Assembly (NCBI GenBank): GCA_014169315.1
Contig: AP022133.1
Span: forward strand, 3,782,001 to 3,846,000
Length of the DNA: 64,000 bases
DNA from: Enterobacter cloacae
Lineage (GTDB): Bacteria > Pseudomonadota > Gammaproteobacteria > Enterobacterales > Enterobacteriaceae
Reading direction: 5' to 3'
Position numbers and translations under genes: made by a program. Under the pieces are notes generated by a model, which saw nothing but the letters and a program-made list of their open reading frames with translations, did no database searches and had not been told where the DNA came from. Below are positions 1 to 8,270 of the stretch, one piece after another. Numbering within the stretch: position 1 is the stretch's first letter; each line of letters starts with the position of its first letter.

Positions 1-1127
1 GTGCTGACGATAACCAGCAGGTTGCTGACGGTGAATGCAGCGACCAGTTCGTGCCACGGGGTGATCGCCACGCCGACGGCGAAGAGGATTGGGTAGGTCA
101 CAGAGGTCTGGAAGAATTTGTAGACCACCTGAGAACCTTCAAGCAGACGCGGAGAAGCACCGTTGCACAGCTTCACCAGCACCGCCATAAACAGCATGCC
201 AACCGGTGCAGGCAGGCCAATCAGCTTGTGGCCGAGCATACCCAGCATGTAGAGCAGTACCGCCAGCAGTGCGCCAGAGGCGATAGTGGTAACGTCCGCT
301 TTACCGGAAAACGCAGGTTGAGAGACGGTGGCATCGGCATTAGCGCGGTTTGGCATCAGCTGGCCTTCACCGGTCAGGTGCGGATAACGTTTACCGAGCT
401 GGTTCAGACAGCCGGAGATAATGATCGCCGTCAGACCCCCCAGCATCACCATCGGCAACACGCGACCGAGCGCCACACCCTGGTCCATATGCAACAATGT
501 GGCATAACCGATGGAGAGCGGGATCGCCCCTTCGCCCACGCCGCCGGCCATAATTGGCAGAATAATAAAGAAGAAGATCTGGAACGGTTCAAGACCCAGC
601 GCCAGGCCCACGCCCATCCCGACAATCATGCCGACGATTTCACCACACAGCATCGGGAAGAAGATGCGCAGGAAGCCCTGGATCAGCACGGTGCGGTTCA
701 TACTCATAATGCTGCCGACAATAATGCAGCAGATGTAGAGATAAAGAATGTTGGTGGATTTGTAGAATTTGGTGGTGGATTCAACCACCACATCCGGCAG
801 CAGACCATAATAGACCAGCGCGGAGGGAATAAAGGTGGCGCAAATCGCCGCCGCGCCGAGCTTGCCGACAATCGGCAGACGTTTACCGAATTCACCGCAG
901 GCAAAACCGAAAAATGCCAGCGTCGCTACCATCACCACGATGTCGCTCGGCAGCTTTCCGCCCAGGCAATCAATGGCAATCAGCGCGCCTGCCAGCACGA
1001 ACAGCGGCAGTGGAATAATCCCAATTTTCCAGGTATCCATAATATGCCACCAGCGCTCTTTGAGTGATGGCCGTTGAATATCAATCGGGTCGTGGGTAAC
1101 AGAGAATGAATCGTCAGTTGTGCTCAT
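1..1127 (-). CDS. 2-hydroxycarboxylate:Na+ symporter (CitS/MaeN family), 3' end outside window
   Basis: Membrane transporter that would take up citrate, malate or a related 2-hydroxycarboxylate with Na+. The reading frame is open from an ATG at 1127 to the window edge (about 375 residues of a family usually near 440-450). The translation begins MSTTDDSFSVTHD, then runs through alternating hydrophobic helices. A GGVGEGAIPLS segment matches the GGxG re-entrant-loop signature of the 2-HCT family, and an ECG-type cytoplasmic loop (CGEFGKRLPIVGK) resembles the same region of Klebsiella CitS. The gene is divergent from a CitA/DcuS-like two-component system, the usual arrangement for a carboxylate carrier controlled by its own sensor. 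The substrate (citrate versus malate) cannot be decided from sequence alone. Confidence 0.88.
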   Translation of the reverse strand, partial: MSTTDDSFSVTHDPIDIQRPSLKERWWHIMDTWKIGIIPLPLFVLAGALIAIDCLGGKLPSDIVVMVATLAFFGFACGEFGKRLPIVGKLGAAAICATFIPSALVYYGLLPDVVVESTTKFYKSTNILYLYICCIIVGSIMSMNRTVLIQGFLRIFFPMLCGEIVGMIVGMGVGLALGLEPFQIFFFIILPIMAGGVGEGAIPLSIGYATLLHMDQGVALGRVLPMVMLGGLTAIIISGCLNQLGKRYPHLTGEGQLMPNRANADATVSQPAFSGKADVTTIASGALLAVLLYMLGMLGHKLIGLPAPVGMLFMAVLVKLCNGASPRLLEGSQVVYKFFQTSVTYPILFAVGVAITPWHELVAAFTVSNLLVIVS

Positions 1128-1225
1128 AATAAGCCCCTTAGTTATTTTGTGCGTTCAGCTTAGAGTCACAAAGGCTTACTTTATGTGAGGAATGACATAT
1201 TAAAAGCGAAGTTTTAATGGCCACT

Positions 1226-1298
1226 ATGGTTTTAATGGTTTCTTTTATTTAATGTGATTTACGCCTTATTTATTGCCGTGGTTTTTATGGTTTCTTTT
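1226..1298. promoter_or_regulatory. Direct-repeat pair in the transporter/kinase divergent promoter region
   Basis: The 336-bp AT-rich gap between the transporter start (1127) and the kinase start (1464) holds two near-identical 21-bp copies at 1226-1246 and 1278-1298 (19 of 21 identical, core TTATGGTTTCTTTT or TAATGGTTTCTTTT). They are offset by 52 bp, close to five helical turns. A further partial copy (GTTTTAATGG) lies at 1211-1220. The arrangement fits binding sites for the CitB/DcuR-like regulator encoded next door; that assignment is inference. Confidence 0.45.
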
Positions 1299-1463
1299 CT
1301 TAACCGAACAAACAAATAACATTTCTGAACTGAGCCTGTTCCTTTCAGATAAATCTTTTACAGACCGTGCTGTGCAAGGGATCACAAGTTTTCGGCAAAG
1401 CAGACGTCAGTACAAAAAAAGATGATATATTGGCGTCCTTCCTTGATACCTCGCGTGATAGTG

Positions 1464-3101
1464 ATGAAAGTATCGTTTCAGATCAAACTGTTTGTTTCGC
1501 TGGTCGCCTTTTTCTCAGTGCTGTTTGCATTACTGGGCGGATATTATTATGTCGATGTCGGCAGGCAGCTTTATCAGGAGATGAGCACACGCGCAAAAAT
1601 ACAGGCGGAAGAAATTGCAATTATTCCGACTTTACGTAATGAAGTCGAACAAAAAGATATCAAAGCAATCCATTCCTTTATGCAAAAAATAGCTGCCCAC
1701 AGCGATGCCAGTTTTATTGTGATTGGCGATAATCAGGGGCTGCATCTGTTTCATTCCGTGTTTGCTGACAAAGTGGGTACAACGCTGGTCGGTGGGGACA
1801 ACGAAGAGGTCTTACACGGCAAAAGCACCACCACCATCCGCAAAGGGGGCCTGGGTATTTCGCTGCGCAGCAAAGCGCCCATCTTTAACGATGCCGGGCA
1901 GGTGGTGGGGATTGTCTCGGTGGGGTATCTCACCAGCTATCTTGACACCATCACCGTCAATAAAGTGGTCAACATTCTGATTGCCGCCGTGCTGCTGCTG
2001 TTCGCCCTGTTCATCTTCTCGTGGTTTTTCACCCGCAGTATTAAAAAGCAGATCTTCTCTCTGGAGCCACGTGAAATCGGCCTGCTGGTGCGCCAGCAAA
2101 AGGCGATGATGGAGTCTATTTATGAAGGGGTGATTGCCATTGATGATGAACTGCGCATTGAGGTCATCAACCAGGCTGCCAGAAAATTACTGGGGTTAAG
2201 CCAGCCAGCGCGGGAGCTGCGAGGGCAACTGATTAGCCAGGTTATCGACCCCGTCCCGTTTTTCAATACACCGGCTATGCTGGCGAAAGATACCCATGAT
2301 GAGATTTGCCGGTTTAACGATCTCACGGTCATTGCCAGCCGGGTGCGGATTATGCTGGAAGATTCACTTCAGGGCTGGGTCATCACCTTCCGCGACCGCA
2401 ATGAAATCGACACTCTCAGCACACAGCTCAGCCAGGTTAAACGCTACGTCGACAACCTGCGCATTATGCGCCATGAACAGCTCAACCGTATGACGACCCT
2501 GTCCGGTCTGCTGCATATGGGGCGCTATGAAGAGGCAATAGGTTACATTCAGGCGCAATCGGAACACGCACAGGAGCTGCTGGACTTTATCTCATCACGC
2601 TTTAGCTCCCCGACGCTGTGCGGCCTGCTGTTGGGCAAAGCGGCGCGTGCCCGCGAAAAAGGGGTTGAGCTGAATTTCGACCCGGCCTGCCGGATGGATA
2701 AACCCTTCCAGCCTCTGCTCGAATCGGAACTGATTTCAATTATTGGCAACCTGCTGGATAACGCCATCGAAGCGACGCAGCGAGCACCGCTTCCGCACGA
2801 GCCGGTCAATGTGCTAATAAAACTGAACGAACAGGAACTCATCATTGAAGTGGCCGACCAGGGCGTTGGCATCAAACCGGAGATCCGTGAAAGGATATTT
2901 GAGCGCGGCATCACCACCAAAACACGCGGCGATCATGGCATTGGCCTGTATCTGATCGAAAGCTATGTCACGCAGGCTGGCGGAGCAATAGAAATTGCCG
3001 ATAACACGCCCCGCGGTGCCATTTTCTCACTGTTTATTCCCGCGACGGGAGCCGCGCGACGTCCCGCACAGGAACTGGAAGATACCGATTATGCAACATG
3101 A
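1464..3101 (+). CDS. CitA/DcuS-family membrane sensor histidine kinase for a carboxylate
   Basis: Senses an external di- or tricarboxylate and phosphorylates the regulator encoded downstream. With the start at MKVSFQIKLFVS the protein is 545 aa, similar to CitA/DcuS. The order is an N-terminal membrane helix, a periplasmic PASC domain (residues about 35-165, with GDNQGLHLFH and SKAPIFNDAGQVVGIVSVG), a second helix (about 170-190), a cytoplasmic PAS domain with ESIYEGVIAIDD, a dimerisation helix with the phospho-acceptor His in MRHEQLNRM (about residue 337), and a HATPase domain with NLLDNAIEA, DQGVGI and GDHGIGLYL. An alternative start at 1422 gives 14 more residues; neither start has a good ribosome-binding site. 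CitA has an RLYH ligand motif where this protein reads HLFH, so ligand preference may differ. Confidence 0.9.
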   Translation: MKVSFQIKLFVSLVAFFSVLFALLGGYYYVDVGRQLYQEMSTRAKIQAEEIAIIPTLRNEVEQKDIKAIHSFMQKIAAHSDASFIVIGDNQGLHLFHSVFADKVGTTLVGGDNEEVLHGKSTTTIRKGGLGISLRSKAPIFNDAGQVVGIVSVGYLTSYLDTITVNKVVNILIAAVLLLFALFIFSWFFTRSIKKQIFSLEPREIGLLVRQQKAMMESIYEGVIAIDDELRIEVINQAARKLLGLSQPARELRGQLISQVIDPVPFFNTPAMLAKDTHDEICRFNDLTVIASRVRIMLEDSLQGWVITFRDRNEIDTLSTQLSQVKRYVDNLRIMRHEQLNRMTTLSGLLHMGRYEEAIGYIQAQSEHAQELLDFISSRFSSPTLCGLLLGKAARAREKGVELNFDPACRMDKPFQPLLESELISIIGNLLDNAIEATQRAPLPHEPVNVLIKLNEQELIIEVADQGVGIKPEIRERIFERGITTKTRGDHGIGLYLIESYVTQAGGAIEIADNTPRGAIFSLFIPATGAARRPAQELEDTDYAT

Positions 3102-3783
3102 ACTTATCGACGTACTGATCGTTGAAGACGAGAACGAACTGGCGCAACTTCACGCGGAGCTTATCAGTAAACATCCCAGACTACGGCTGGTGGGGGTGGC
3201 CTCATCGCTGGCTGACGCACAGGCACAGCTTGAAAGCAAACAACCGCAGCTCATGCTGCTGGACAACTACCTGCCGGATGGCAAGGGGATCACCCTGATC
3301 AGTAACCCGATGCTGGCCCGCGCCAACTGTTCGGTGATTTTCATCACTGCCGCCAGCGACATGGATACCTGCAGCCAGGCCATTCGCAACGGCGCATTTG
3401 ATTACATTCTGAAGCCAGTCTCCTGGAAGCGGCTCAGCCAGTCGCTTGAACGCTTTGTGCAGTTCGCCGAACAGCAACGCGTCTGGAAGATTGTCGACCA
3501 GCAGAACGTGGATTCGCTGTATCAACTGCAGGCGAAAAACTACCGCCAGGATAACGGCAGCAAAGGCATTGAGGAAAACACGCTGGCGCGGGTGCAGATG
3601 CTGTTTAATGACAACGCGACGCACTGCTTCTCGGTGGATGAAGTGGTGAGCGAAACAGGCTTAAGTAAAACCACTACCCGACGCTATCTGGAGCACTGCG
3701 TAGAGGTGGGGTTTCTGAGCGTGGAGATGCTGTACGGGAAGATTGGGCATCCGCGGAGGATGTATAAGCGTAGTGTGGTTTGA
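3091..3783 (+). CDS. CitB/DcuR-family response regulator
   Basis: Cytoplasmic DNA-binding partner of the upstream kinase. The start MQHELIDVLIVEDE overlaps the kinase stop by 11 nt and follows GGAAG spacing, giving 230 aa, the usual length for the CitB/DpiA/DcuR group. The receiver domain occupies about residues 6-122, with the acidic pair in VEDE, the phospho-acceptor Asp58 in LLDNYLPDGKG, and the conserved Lys in YILKPVSW. The C-terminal helix-turn-helix reads SVDEVVSETGLSKTTTRRYL. Translational coupling with the kinase is clear. Likely targets are the divergent transporter gene and its own operon through the repeats at 1226-1298. Confidence 0.9.
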   Translation: MQHELIDVLIVEDENELAQLHAELISKHPRLRLVGVASSLADAQAQLESKQPQLMLLDNYLPDGKGITLISNPMLARANCSVIFITAASDMDTCSQAIRNGAFDYILKPVSWKRLSQSLERFVQFAEQQRVWKIVDQQNVDSLYQLQAKNYRQDNGSKGIEENTLARVQMLFNDNATHCFSVDEVVSETGLSKTTTRRYLEHCVEVGFLSVEMLYGKIGHPRRMYKRSVV

Positions 3784-3792
3784 TGAAACGTT

Positions 3793-3825
3793 CCCTCTCC
3801 CTGTGGGAGAGGGTTAGGGTGAGGG
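3793..3825. repeat. CCCTCTCCC/GGGAGAGGG dispersed intergenic hairpin repeat
   Basis: A perfect hairpin CCCTCTCCC-TGT-GGGAGAGGG (3793-3813) followed by TTAGGGTGAGGG lies between the convergent response regulator and speC. A second copy of the same design occurs at 53943-53975. This is a common enterobacterial intergenic repeat and may also act as a transcript end for both flanking genes. Confidence 0.7.
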
Positions 3826-3837
3826 CAACAGCCCGCG

Positions 3838-5973
3838 CTATCTTAAAACATACCCATACAATCGCTTAATCCCGTCCGCATCCTTCTCGCTGTAAACCCC
3901 CTGCAACTCTGGCGAGAAGCCCGGCAGCAGGTTGATACCCTCCTCCAGCGCAAGGAAGTAACGTTGCACCGCCCCACCCCAGATTTCACCCGGAACCACG
4001 CACAGCACTCCAGGCGGATACGGCAGCGCGCCCTCAGCGGCAATGCGACCTTCCGCGTCGCGTATGCGCACTAATTCCACGTTCCCGCGAATATACTCCT
4101 GGTTCGCATCCTGCGGGTTCATTACCACAGCTGGCAGGCTCTCCTGGCGGAACATCGCCTTCTGCAGATCTTTAACGTTAAAGCTGACGTAAAGATCGTG
4201 CATCTCCTGGCACAGCTGACGGAGGGTGTAATCGCGGTAGCGCACCGGATATTTCTGGTAGATGGTCGGCAGCACGTCTGCAAGCGGCGTGTCGTCTTCA
4301 ATATGCTGTTCAAACTGACCCAGCATCGCCACCAGTTGCGCCAGCTTCTCGTGGCTTTCGGCTGGTGTCAGCAGGAACAGGATCGAGTTGAGATCGCACT
4401 TCTCCGGCACGATGCCATTTTCACGCAGGTAGTGCGCGAGAATGGTCGCCGGTATACCAAACTCAGTGTAGTTACCGGTTTGTGCATCAATACCCGGCGT
4501 GGTCAGCAGCAATTTGCACGGATCGACAAAATACTGCTCGTGGGCATAGCCCTCAAAACCGTGCCATTTTGCGCCCGGCTCAAAGCTGAAGAAACGAAGT
4601 TCGCTGGCGATGGCGTGCGTTGGGTGATCCTGCCACGGCCTCCCCGCCACCACCGGTGGAATAAACGGTTTGATCATATGGCAGTTGGCAATGATCGCCT
4701 TGCGCGCCTCTATGCCCAGCTCCACGCACTCCGCCCACAGCCTGCGTCCGCTTTCCCCTTCGTGGATTTTGGCGTTCACATCCAGCGCCGCGAACAGCGG
4801 ATAAAACGGGCTGGTCGAGGCATGCAGCATAAATGCATTGTTGAGCCGCTTGTGCGGGCAGAAGCGCGCCTGACCACGAATGTGGTTATCCTTTTTATGG
4901 ATCTGCGAGGTTTGCGAGAACCCGGCCTGTTGCTTATGCACCGACTGGGTCACGAAAATGCCCGGATCGTTCCCGGTCAGTTCCAGCAACAGCGGGGACG
5001 TTTCCGCCATCATCGGGATAAATTGTTCGTAGCCCACCCACGCAGAATCAAACAGAATGTAGTCGCAAAGATGGCCGATCTTGTCGATCACCTGACGCGC
5101 GTTGTAGATCGTGCCATCGTAGGTGCCAAGCTGGATAACCGCCAGGCGGAACGGGCGAGCCTCATCGGCTTTTTCCGGTGCAACGTCGCGGATCAGGCTC
5201 CTGAGATACGCATCATCAAAACAGTGCGCATCAATTCCACCAATAAAACCAAACGGGTTGCGCGCCGCTTCAAGGTAGACCGGCGTTGCCCCCGCCTGGA
5301 TTAACGCCCCGTGGTGGTTGGACTTATGGTTGTTACGGTCGAACAACACCAGATCGCCACGGGTCAGCAGCGCGTTGGTGACGACCTTATTGGCAGCGGA
5401 AGTGCCGTTCAGCACGAAGTAGGTTTTATCTGCGTTAAACACTTTTGCAGCGAATTTTTGCGCATGCTTGGCTGAGCCTTCGTGGATCAGCAGATCCCCC
5501 AGCTTCACATCGGCGTTGCACATATCGGCGCGAAAAACATTCTCACCAAAGAAATCAAAGAACTGCCGCCCCGCAGGGTGTTTTTTGAAAAATGCGCCGT
5601 GCTGGTGCCCCGGGCAGGCAAAGGTGCTATTGCCCATCGCCACATACTGACTCAGGGTGTCAAAAAATGGCGGTAACAGGTTCTCTTCGTAACGGCTGGC
5701 GGCAGACTCCAGTTCCAGGAACTCTTGTGCTTTACCAGTAATCGTGGCAATGGCACCTTCAGGAACATCCATCGGCTCTTGCGAGAATATAAACACCGGT
5801 AACTGAAAGCCTGTACGTTTCAGCAACGCAAGGATACCGCTACAGCTTTCAGCGACCGTAATGACGACAGCCGCCACATCGGTAAAATCGGTATTGTCCA
5901 GCGTCACCTTTTCCCGGTGCGTGGACACAGCAGAGACCAGCTCGCGGCTGACGGCGATTTTCATGGTTTTCAT
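3838..5973 (-). CDS. speC: Ornithine decarboxylase, constitutive
   Basis: Converts ornithine to putrescine with pyridoxal phosphate in the cytoplasm, the first step of polyamine synthesis. The start MKTMKIAVSRELVS at 5973 gives 711 aa, exactly the E. coli SpeC length; the open frame extends 35 codons further upstream but without family resemblance. The N-terminal wing domain is followed by the PLP fold, with CPGHQHGAFFKKHPAG, NGTSAANKVV, the DSAWVGYEQF segment and the PLP lysine in TQSVHKQQAGFSQT. The C-terminal domain ends PYPPGVLCVVPGE...YGYVL. High identity and length separate it from inducible SpeF. The position next to yqgA/pheV is as in E. coli. Confidence 0.97.
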   Translation of the reverse strand: MKTMKIAVSRELVSAVSTHREKVTLDNTDFTDVAAVVITVAESCSGILALLKRTGFQLPVFIFSQEPMDVPEGAIATITGKAQEFLELESAASRYEENLLPPFFDTLSQYVAMGNSTFACPGHQHGAFFKKHPAGRQFFDFFGENVFRADMCNADVKLGDLLIHEGSAKHAQKFAAKVFNADKTYFVLNGTSAANKVVTNALLTRGDLVLFDRNNHKSNHHGALIQAGATPVYLEAARNPFGFIGGIDAHCFDDAYLRSLIRDVAPEKADEARPFRLAVIQLGTYDGTIYNARQVIDKIGHLCDYILFDSAWVGYEQFIPMMAETSPLLLELTGNDPGIFVTQSVHKQQAGFSQTSQIHKKDNHIRGQARFCPHKRLNNAFMLHASTSPFYPLFAALDVNAKIHEGESGRRLWAECVELGIEARKAIIANCHMIKPFIPPVVAGRPWQDHPTHAIASELRFFSFEPGAKWHGFEGYAHEQYFVDPCKLLLTTPGIDAQTGNYTEFGIPATILAHYLRENGIVPEKCDLNSILFLLTPAESHEKLAQLVAMLGQFEQHIEDDTPLADVLPTIYQKYPVRYRDYTLRQLCQEMHDLYVSFNVKDLQKAMFRQESLPAVVMNPQDANQEYIRGNVELVRIRDAEGRIAAEGALPYPPGVLCVVPGEIWGGAVQRYFLALEEGINLLPGFSPELQGVYSEKDADGIKRLYGYVLR

Positions 5974-6254
5974 AAGCGCAGTTACCCTCACCGAACGGTG
6001 AGACAGGAGTAGATTACGTTGATACGGGTGAGCATTCGCGCAGCGACAGACATCATCATCATTGGCGGCTCCGTACACTGAAAGGAGAAAATTCGCGCAA
6101 TCATGTCATCTTTTATTTTAGGGTGCAAGAAGGAATCAGTATGCACTAAACCACCCCAGACTTAGCACCAGCCTGAAGCAAAACTTAATAATAATGCATT
6201 CTCAGTGAGTAAATAACAGGGTGTTTCTTTGGCTATTAATGACTGGACTGCAGT

Positions 6255-6367
6255 CTGATGCTGGTAACAGAGCTGAAATCTACGGGATTAAGCGGTTTGC
6301 CGTGGTCACCATGCCGCTGTCTGCACTCTGGACGCACTTTTCGCTTAAGATTACGGCGAACTGGTGA
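6255..6367 (+). pseudogene. yqgA: Remnant of yqgA (inner-membrane DUF554 protein), 3' end only
   Basis: Between speC and pheV, where E. coli has the DUF554 gene yqgA in the same orientation, only a 3' fragment survives. In one frame the DNA reads LMLVTEL; after a one-base shift it reads IYGIKRFAVV and then MPLSALWTHF. This parallels the recalled C-terminus of YqgA (LLLLATGLRICGIK, then MPLSAAWTAW), with about nine residues missing between VV and MPLS. No open frame of useful size spans it. The upstream limit is uncertain. Confidence 0.6.
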
Positions 6368-6404
6368 GAGAGTGTGCAGTCTGTAACGAAAACAACAAAT
6401 TTCG

Positions 6405-6433
6405 TTGACGGCGGTGGGTGAATCGGGTTTAAT
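6405..6433 (+). promoter_or_regulatory. pheV promoter (sigma-70, GC-rich discriminator)
   Basis: TTGACG at 6405-6410, a 17-bp spacer, then TTTAAT at 6428-6433, followed by a GC-rich discriminator (GCGCCCC) just before the tRNA. This is the architecture of stringently controlled stable-RNA promoters. Confidence 0.75.
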
Positions 6434-6443
6434 GCGCCCCGTT

Positions 6444-6519
6444 GCCCGGATAGCTCAGTCGGTAGAGCAGGGGATTGAAAATCCCCGTGTCCTTGGTTCG
6501 ATTCCGAGTCCGGGCACCA
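6444..6519 (+). tRNA. pheV: tRNA-Phe (anticodon GAA)
   Basis: A 76-nt cloverleaf: acceptor GCCCGGA pairs with TCCGGGC, D-loop AGCTCAGTCGGTAGAGC, anticodon stem GGGGA/TCCCC around TTGAAAA with GAA at 6477-6479, T arm GTGTCC then TTGGTTCGATTCCGAG, and an encoded CCA end. It is the integration target of the downstream island. The element supplied an identical 3' end, so the gene stayed intact. Confidence 0.97.
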
Positions 6520-6524
6520 CTATT
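6471..6524 (+). repeat. attL: 54-bp direct repeat inside pheV
   Basis: It begins GGGATTGAAAATCCCC in the anticodon stem-loop and runs 5 nt past the CCA end (CACTATT). It is identical over all 54 positions to 31679-31732. Divergence starts on both sides exactly at these limits. Confidence 0.93.
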
Positions 6525-6530
6525 CTAAAG

Positions 6531-6554
6531 AACCCGCTCACAAGGCGGGTTTTT
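6531..6554 (+). terminator. Island-borne terminator after pheV
   Basis: The hairpin AACCCGC-TCACAAG-GCGGGTT followed by Ts, 12 nt after the tRNA. It differs from the terminator beyond attR (31738-31762), so the element appears to have replaced the native one. Confidence 0.8.
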
Positions 6555-6878
6555 GCTTTCTGGGATTCCGGTAGATTTCTGGTCTTCTTAGCCACAGCTA
6601 CCACTACCCGGCCTCTTCCATCCAACCTCAGCATTTCTCTTTAGCGACTCCCTGCTCTTCCGGTCACAGCGTCGTTATCTGTTCGGCTTCAAACAGCCAA
6701 TAAACACTATTTCCAACTTGTATGCCTATCTGGTGAATTCATCACAGCAAGGCAGCATCCGGTCTTTGTCCGGTCAGTGGAAGGAAAGCATCATCCATTC
6801 CCTTCAGATAAGGGCATAATTGCATTTGATCTGGCCTCCCCTTCAACATTTCTATTGGCTCTATTCCTGACGTAGATT

Positions 6879-7379
6879 TCAATTTGATTTGTCTTTGTGC
6901 TTCTCTGGTCCATCAAACAGATCAACTAAAAAGGCATGAAACTCTGGATCATCGTCATCCTTAAGTGGGCTCTCCGGCGATAGAAATGGTGCCGGGCACC
7001 AACGAACTTCATCTTCATAATGCAAAGGATGAGGAAATTTTGGAACTCCATTCTTAAATGTAGCTAGCAGTTCATCAACGCCCAGTTTCGTGCCAACAAG
7101 AGTCATGCAGTCATCACAATGCTTGCCAGAACAAACCACCTTAATCCTCGTCGAGCCATCAAGCTGCGCTTGGCAAATTTGAGAGTATGTCCGCGCTAGA
7201 TCCATTACTAGGTGCATAGCCTGGTAGGTGTCACAGATACTCATCAGAGCATCTTTTGCTTCACCATGCTTAAAAGAATACGGCTGAGTAAATTCATAGA
7301 GCGATTCCCAGATTTCGCGGCCTTGCCAATCCTTTGAATGAGGATTTGGTAGCCAATCAAACCTTGAGAAAGCGGGCAC
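6879..7379 (-). CDS. Hypothetical protein with a Cys/His cluster
   Basis: A 166-aa protein that I do not recognise. The longest start is a GTG at 7379, with no clear ribosome-binding site. The centre carries VVCSGKHCDDCMTLVG (C-x4-H-C-x2-C) and later HPLHYEDEVRWCPAPF, which together could bind a metal. The C-terminus is acidic (DDDDPEFH). The 320 bp between this gene and the pheV terminator contain no supported feature. The start lies only 12 bp from a small inverted-repeat element (7392-7500), so the 5' end may have been altered by that insertion. Confidence 0.55.
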   Translation of the reverse strand: MPAFSRFDWLPNPHSKDWQGREIWESLYEFTQPYSFKHGEAKDALMSICDTYQAMHLVMDLARTYSQICQAQLDGSTRIKVVCSGKHCDDCMTLVGTKLGVDELLATFKNGVPKFPHPLHYEDEVRWCPAPFLSPESPLKDDDDPEFHAFLVDLFDGPEKHKDKSN

Positions 7380-7391
7380 TATATCACTTAG

Positions 7392-7500
7392 GGAGGGTGC
7401 GAATAAGTACCCTCCGCAACGAAAATGAAACTTTTAGTCAATTAAATTCAATCACTTACATAGGCGTTTTTTTGCGTTTGGTGACTTATTCGCACCTTCC
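7392..7500. repeat. 109-bp MITE-like element with 17-bp inverted repeats
   Basis: GGAGGGTGCGAATAAGT at 7392-7408 and its reverse complement GGAAGGTGCGAATAAGT at 7484-7500 match at 16 of 17 positions. The 75-bp interior is AT-rich and has no independent gene. The right arm overlaps the 3' end of the 7448-7837 gene. Size and ends suggest a miniature transposable element, or the two ends of a larger IS that has lost its centre. Confidence 0.45.
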
Positions 7501-7837
7501 TTAGGAAGTCGTCCTTGGTGAGGGTATAGCGAGCGGGTTGCATATACTCAGTTTTAAGGAGTTCACCCGCAGCAGCCTTATTTAAATTGATGTCAATTTT
7601 CTGCTGAATGTCACCAGAGACCTCTGACCATTGTTCGGGTGTAGGCTCTTCACCTACTGGTAAATAACGTTGAATGACCCATTCTGCCGACAGATGGTGA
7701 TCTTTTGCAGTGAACTCTTCTGCGGACTTGTTTTCTAGATAAGCCTTCTTCTCTTCAAGCTCAGAAGTGGACCAGCGTCGAAACCCCTTTCGCACTTCCA
7801 AACCAAGAGCCTTTTTGATTCTATTGAAAATCCCCAT
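7448..7837 (-). CDS. Hypothetical protein, charged, 129 aa
   Basis: Unrecognised small cytoplasmic protein starting MGIFNRIKKALGLE, with a Lys/Glu-rich helical N-terminal half and no membrane segment or signal peptide. The ATG at 7837 is preceded by a weak GAGTGAGC ribosome-binding site. The last residues (KVRISHQTQKNAYVSD) are encoded partly by the inverted-repeat element at 7392-7500, so the natural C-terminus may have been replaced. It has the same orientation as the 6879-7379 gene, with a short gap. Confidence 0.55.
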   Translation of the reverse strand: MGIFNRIKKALGLEVRKGFRRWSTSELEEKKAYLENKSAEEFTAKDHHLSAEWVIQRYLPVGEEPTPEQWSEVSGDIQQKIDINLNKAAAGELLKTEYMQPARYTLTKDDFLRKVRISHQTQKNAYVSD

Positions 7838-8270
7838 TGCTGCTCACTCGGTTAAATTCATATGATGCTGGCTGACTAAACACAAAAAATGATCTTACCC
7901 ACCAACAATAGACACAACCCTAAACGAAGCTCTGGTTTCCAAACTGTTCCGGGCTGGTGTAAAAAACACTACCGCGCCCGTAGGCTTGCTCAACCCCTCA
8001 CAATCCCGGAAAGGATTCCCGGCCTTGTTCACGGTTCTCAATAAAATCGGTTATGAGCGCTCCTTCAACCAGCTTACTCCAACTGATATAGCCAAAAGCC
8101 ACAGGATTACAGTTATTCAATTACTGAGCAGACTATGGCAAGCTTTTCATGACACGATAACTCGCAATCACCAATGTCGTTCAATGTGCTGCTGTTGAAA
8201 AAGGTTCACCACTTCATGGAAACCGGAAGTAAACTTGGATTGGCAAAAGTGTAGCGGTCTTAGGGTTTAT
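7838..8270. other. Intergenic, no supported gene
   Basis: A 433-bp stretch without a convincing coding region. A plus-strand frame across about 7930-8060 reads GLLNPSQSRKGFPALFTVLNKIG, loosely like the end of an addiction-module antidote, but it has no start signal and no partner. Confidence 0.4.

Noticed and set aside
51..1067. 338-aa plus frame at the window start
   Set aside because: Antisense shadow of the 2-HCT transporter, rich in His/Gln/Arg as such shadows are.
4198..5304. 368-aa plus frame antisense to speC
   Set aside because: Shadow frame of speC; the minus strand encodes a full-length conserved enzyme.
7986..8198. Plus-strand 70-aa frame with faint similarity to an addiction-module antidote end
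   Set aside because: No start signal, no toxin partner, weak and short resemblance.
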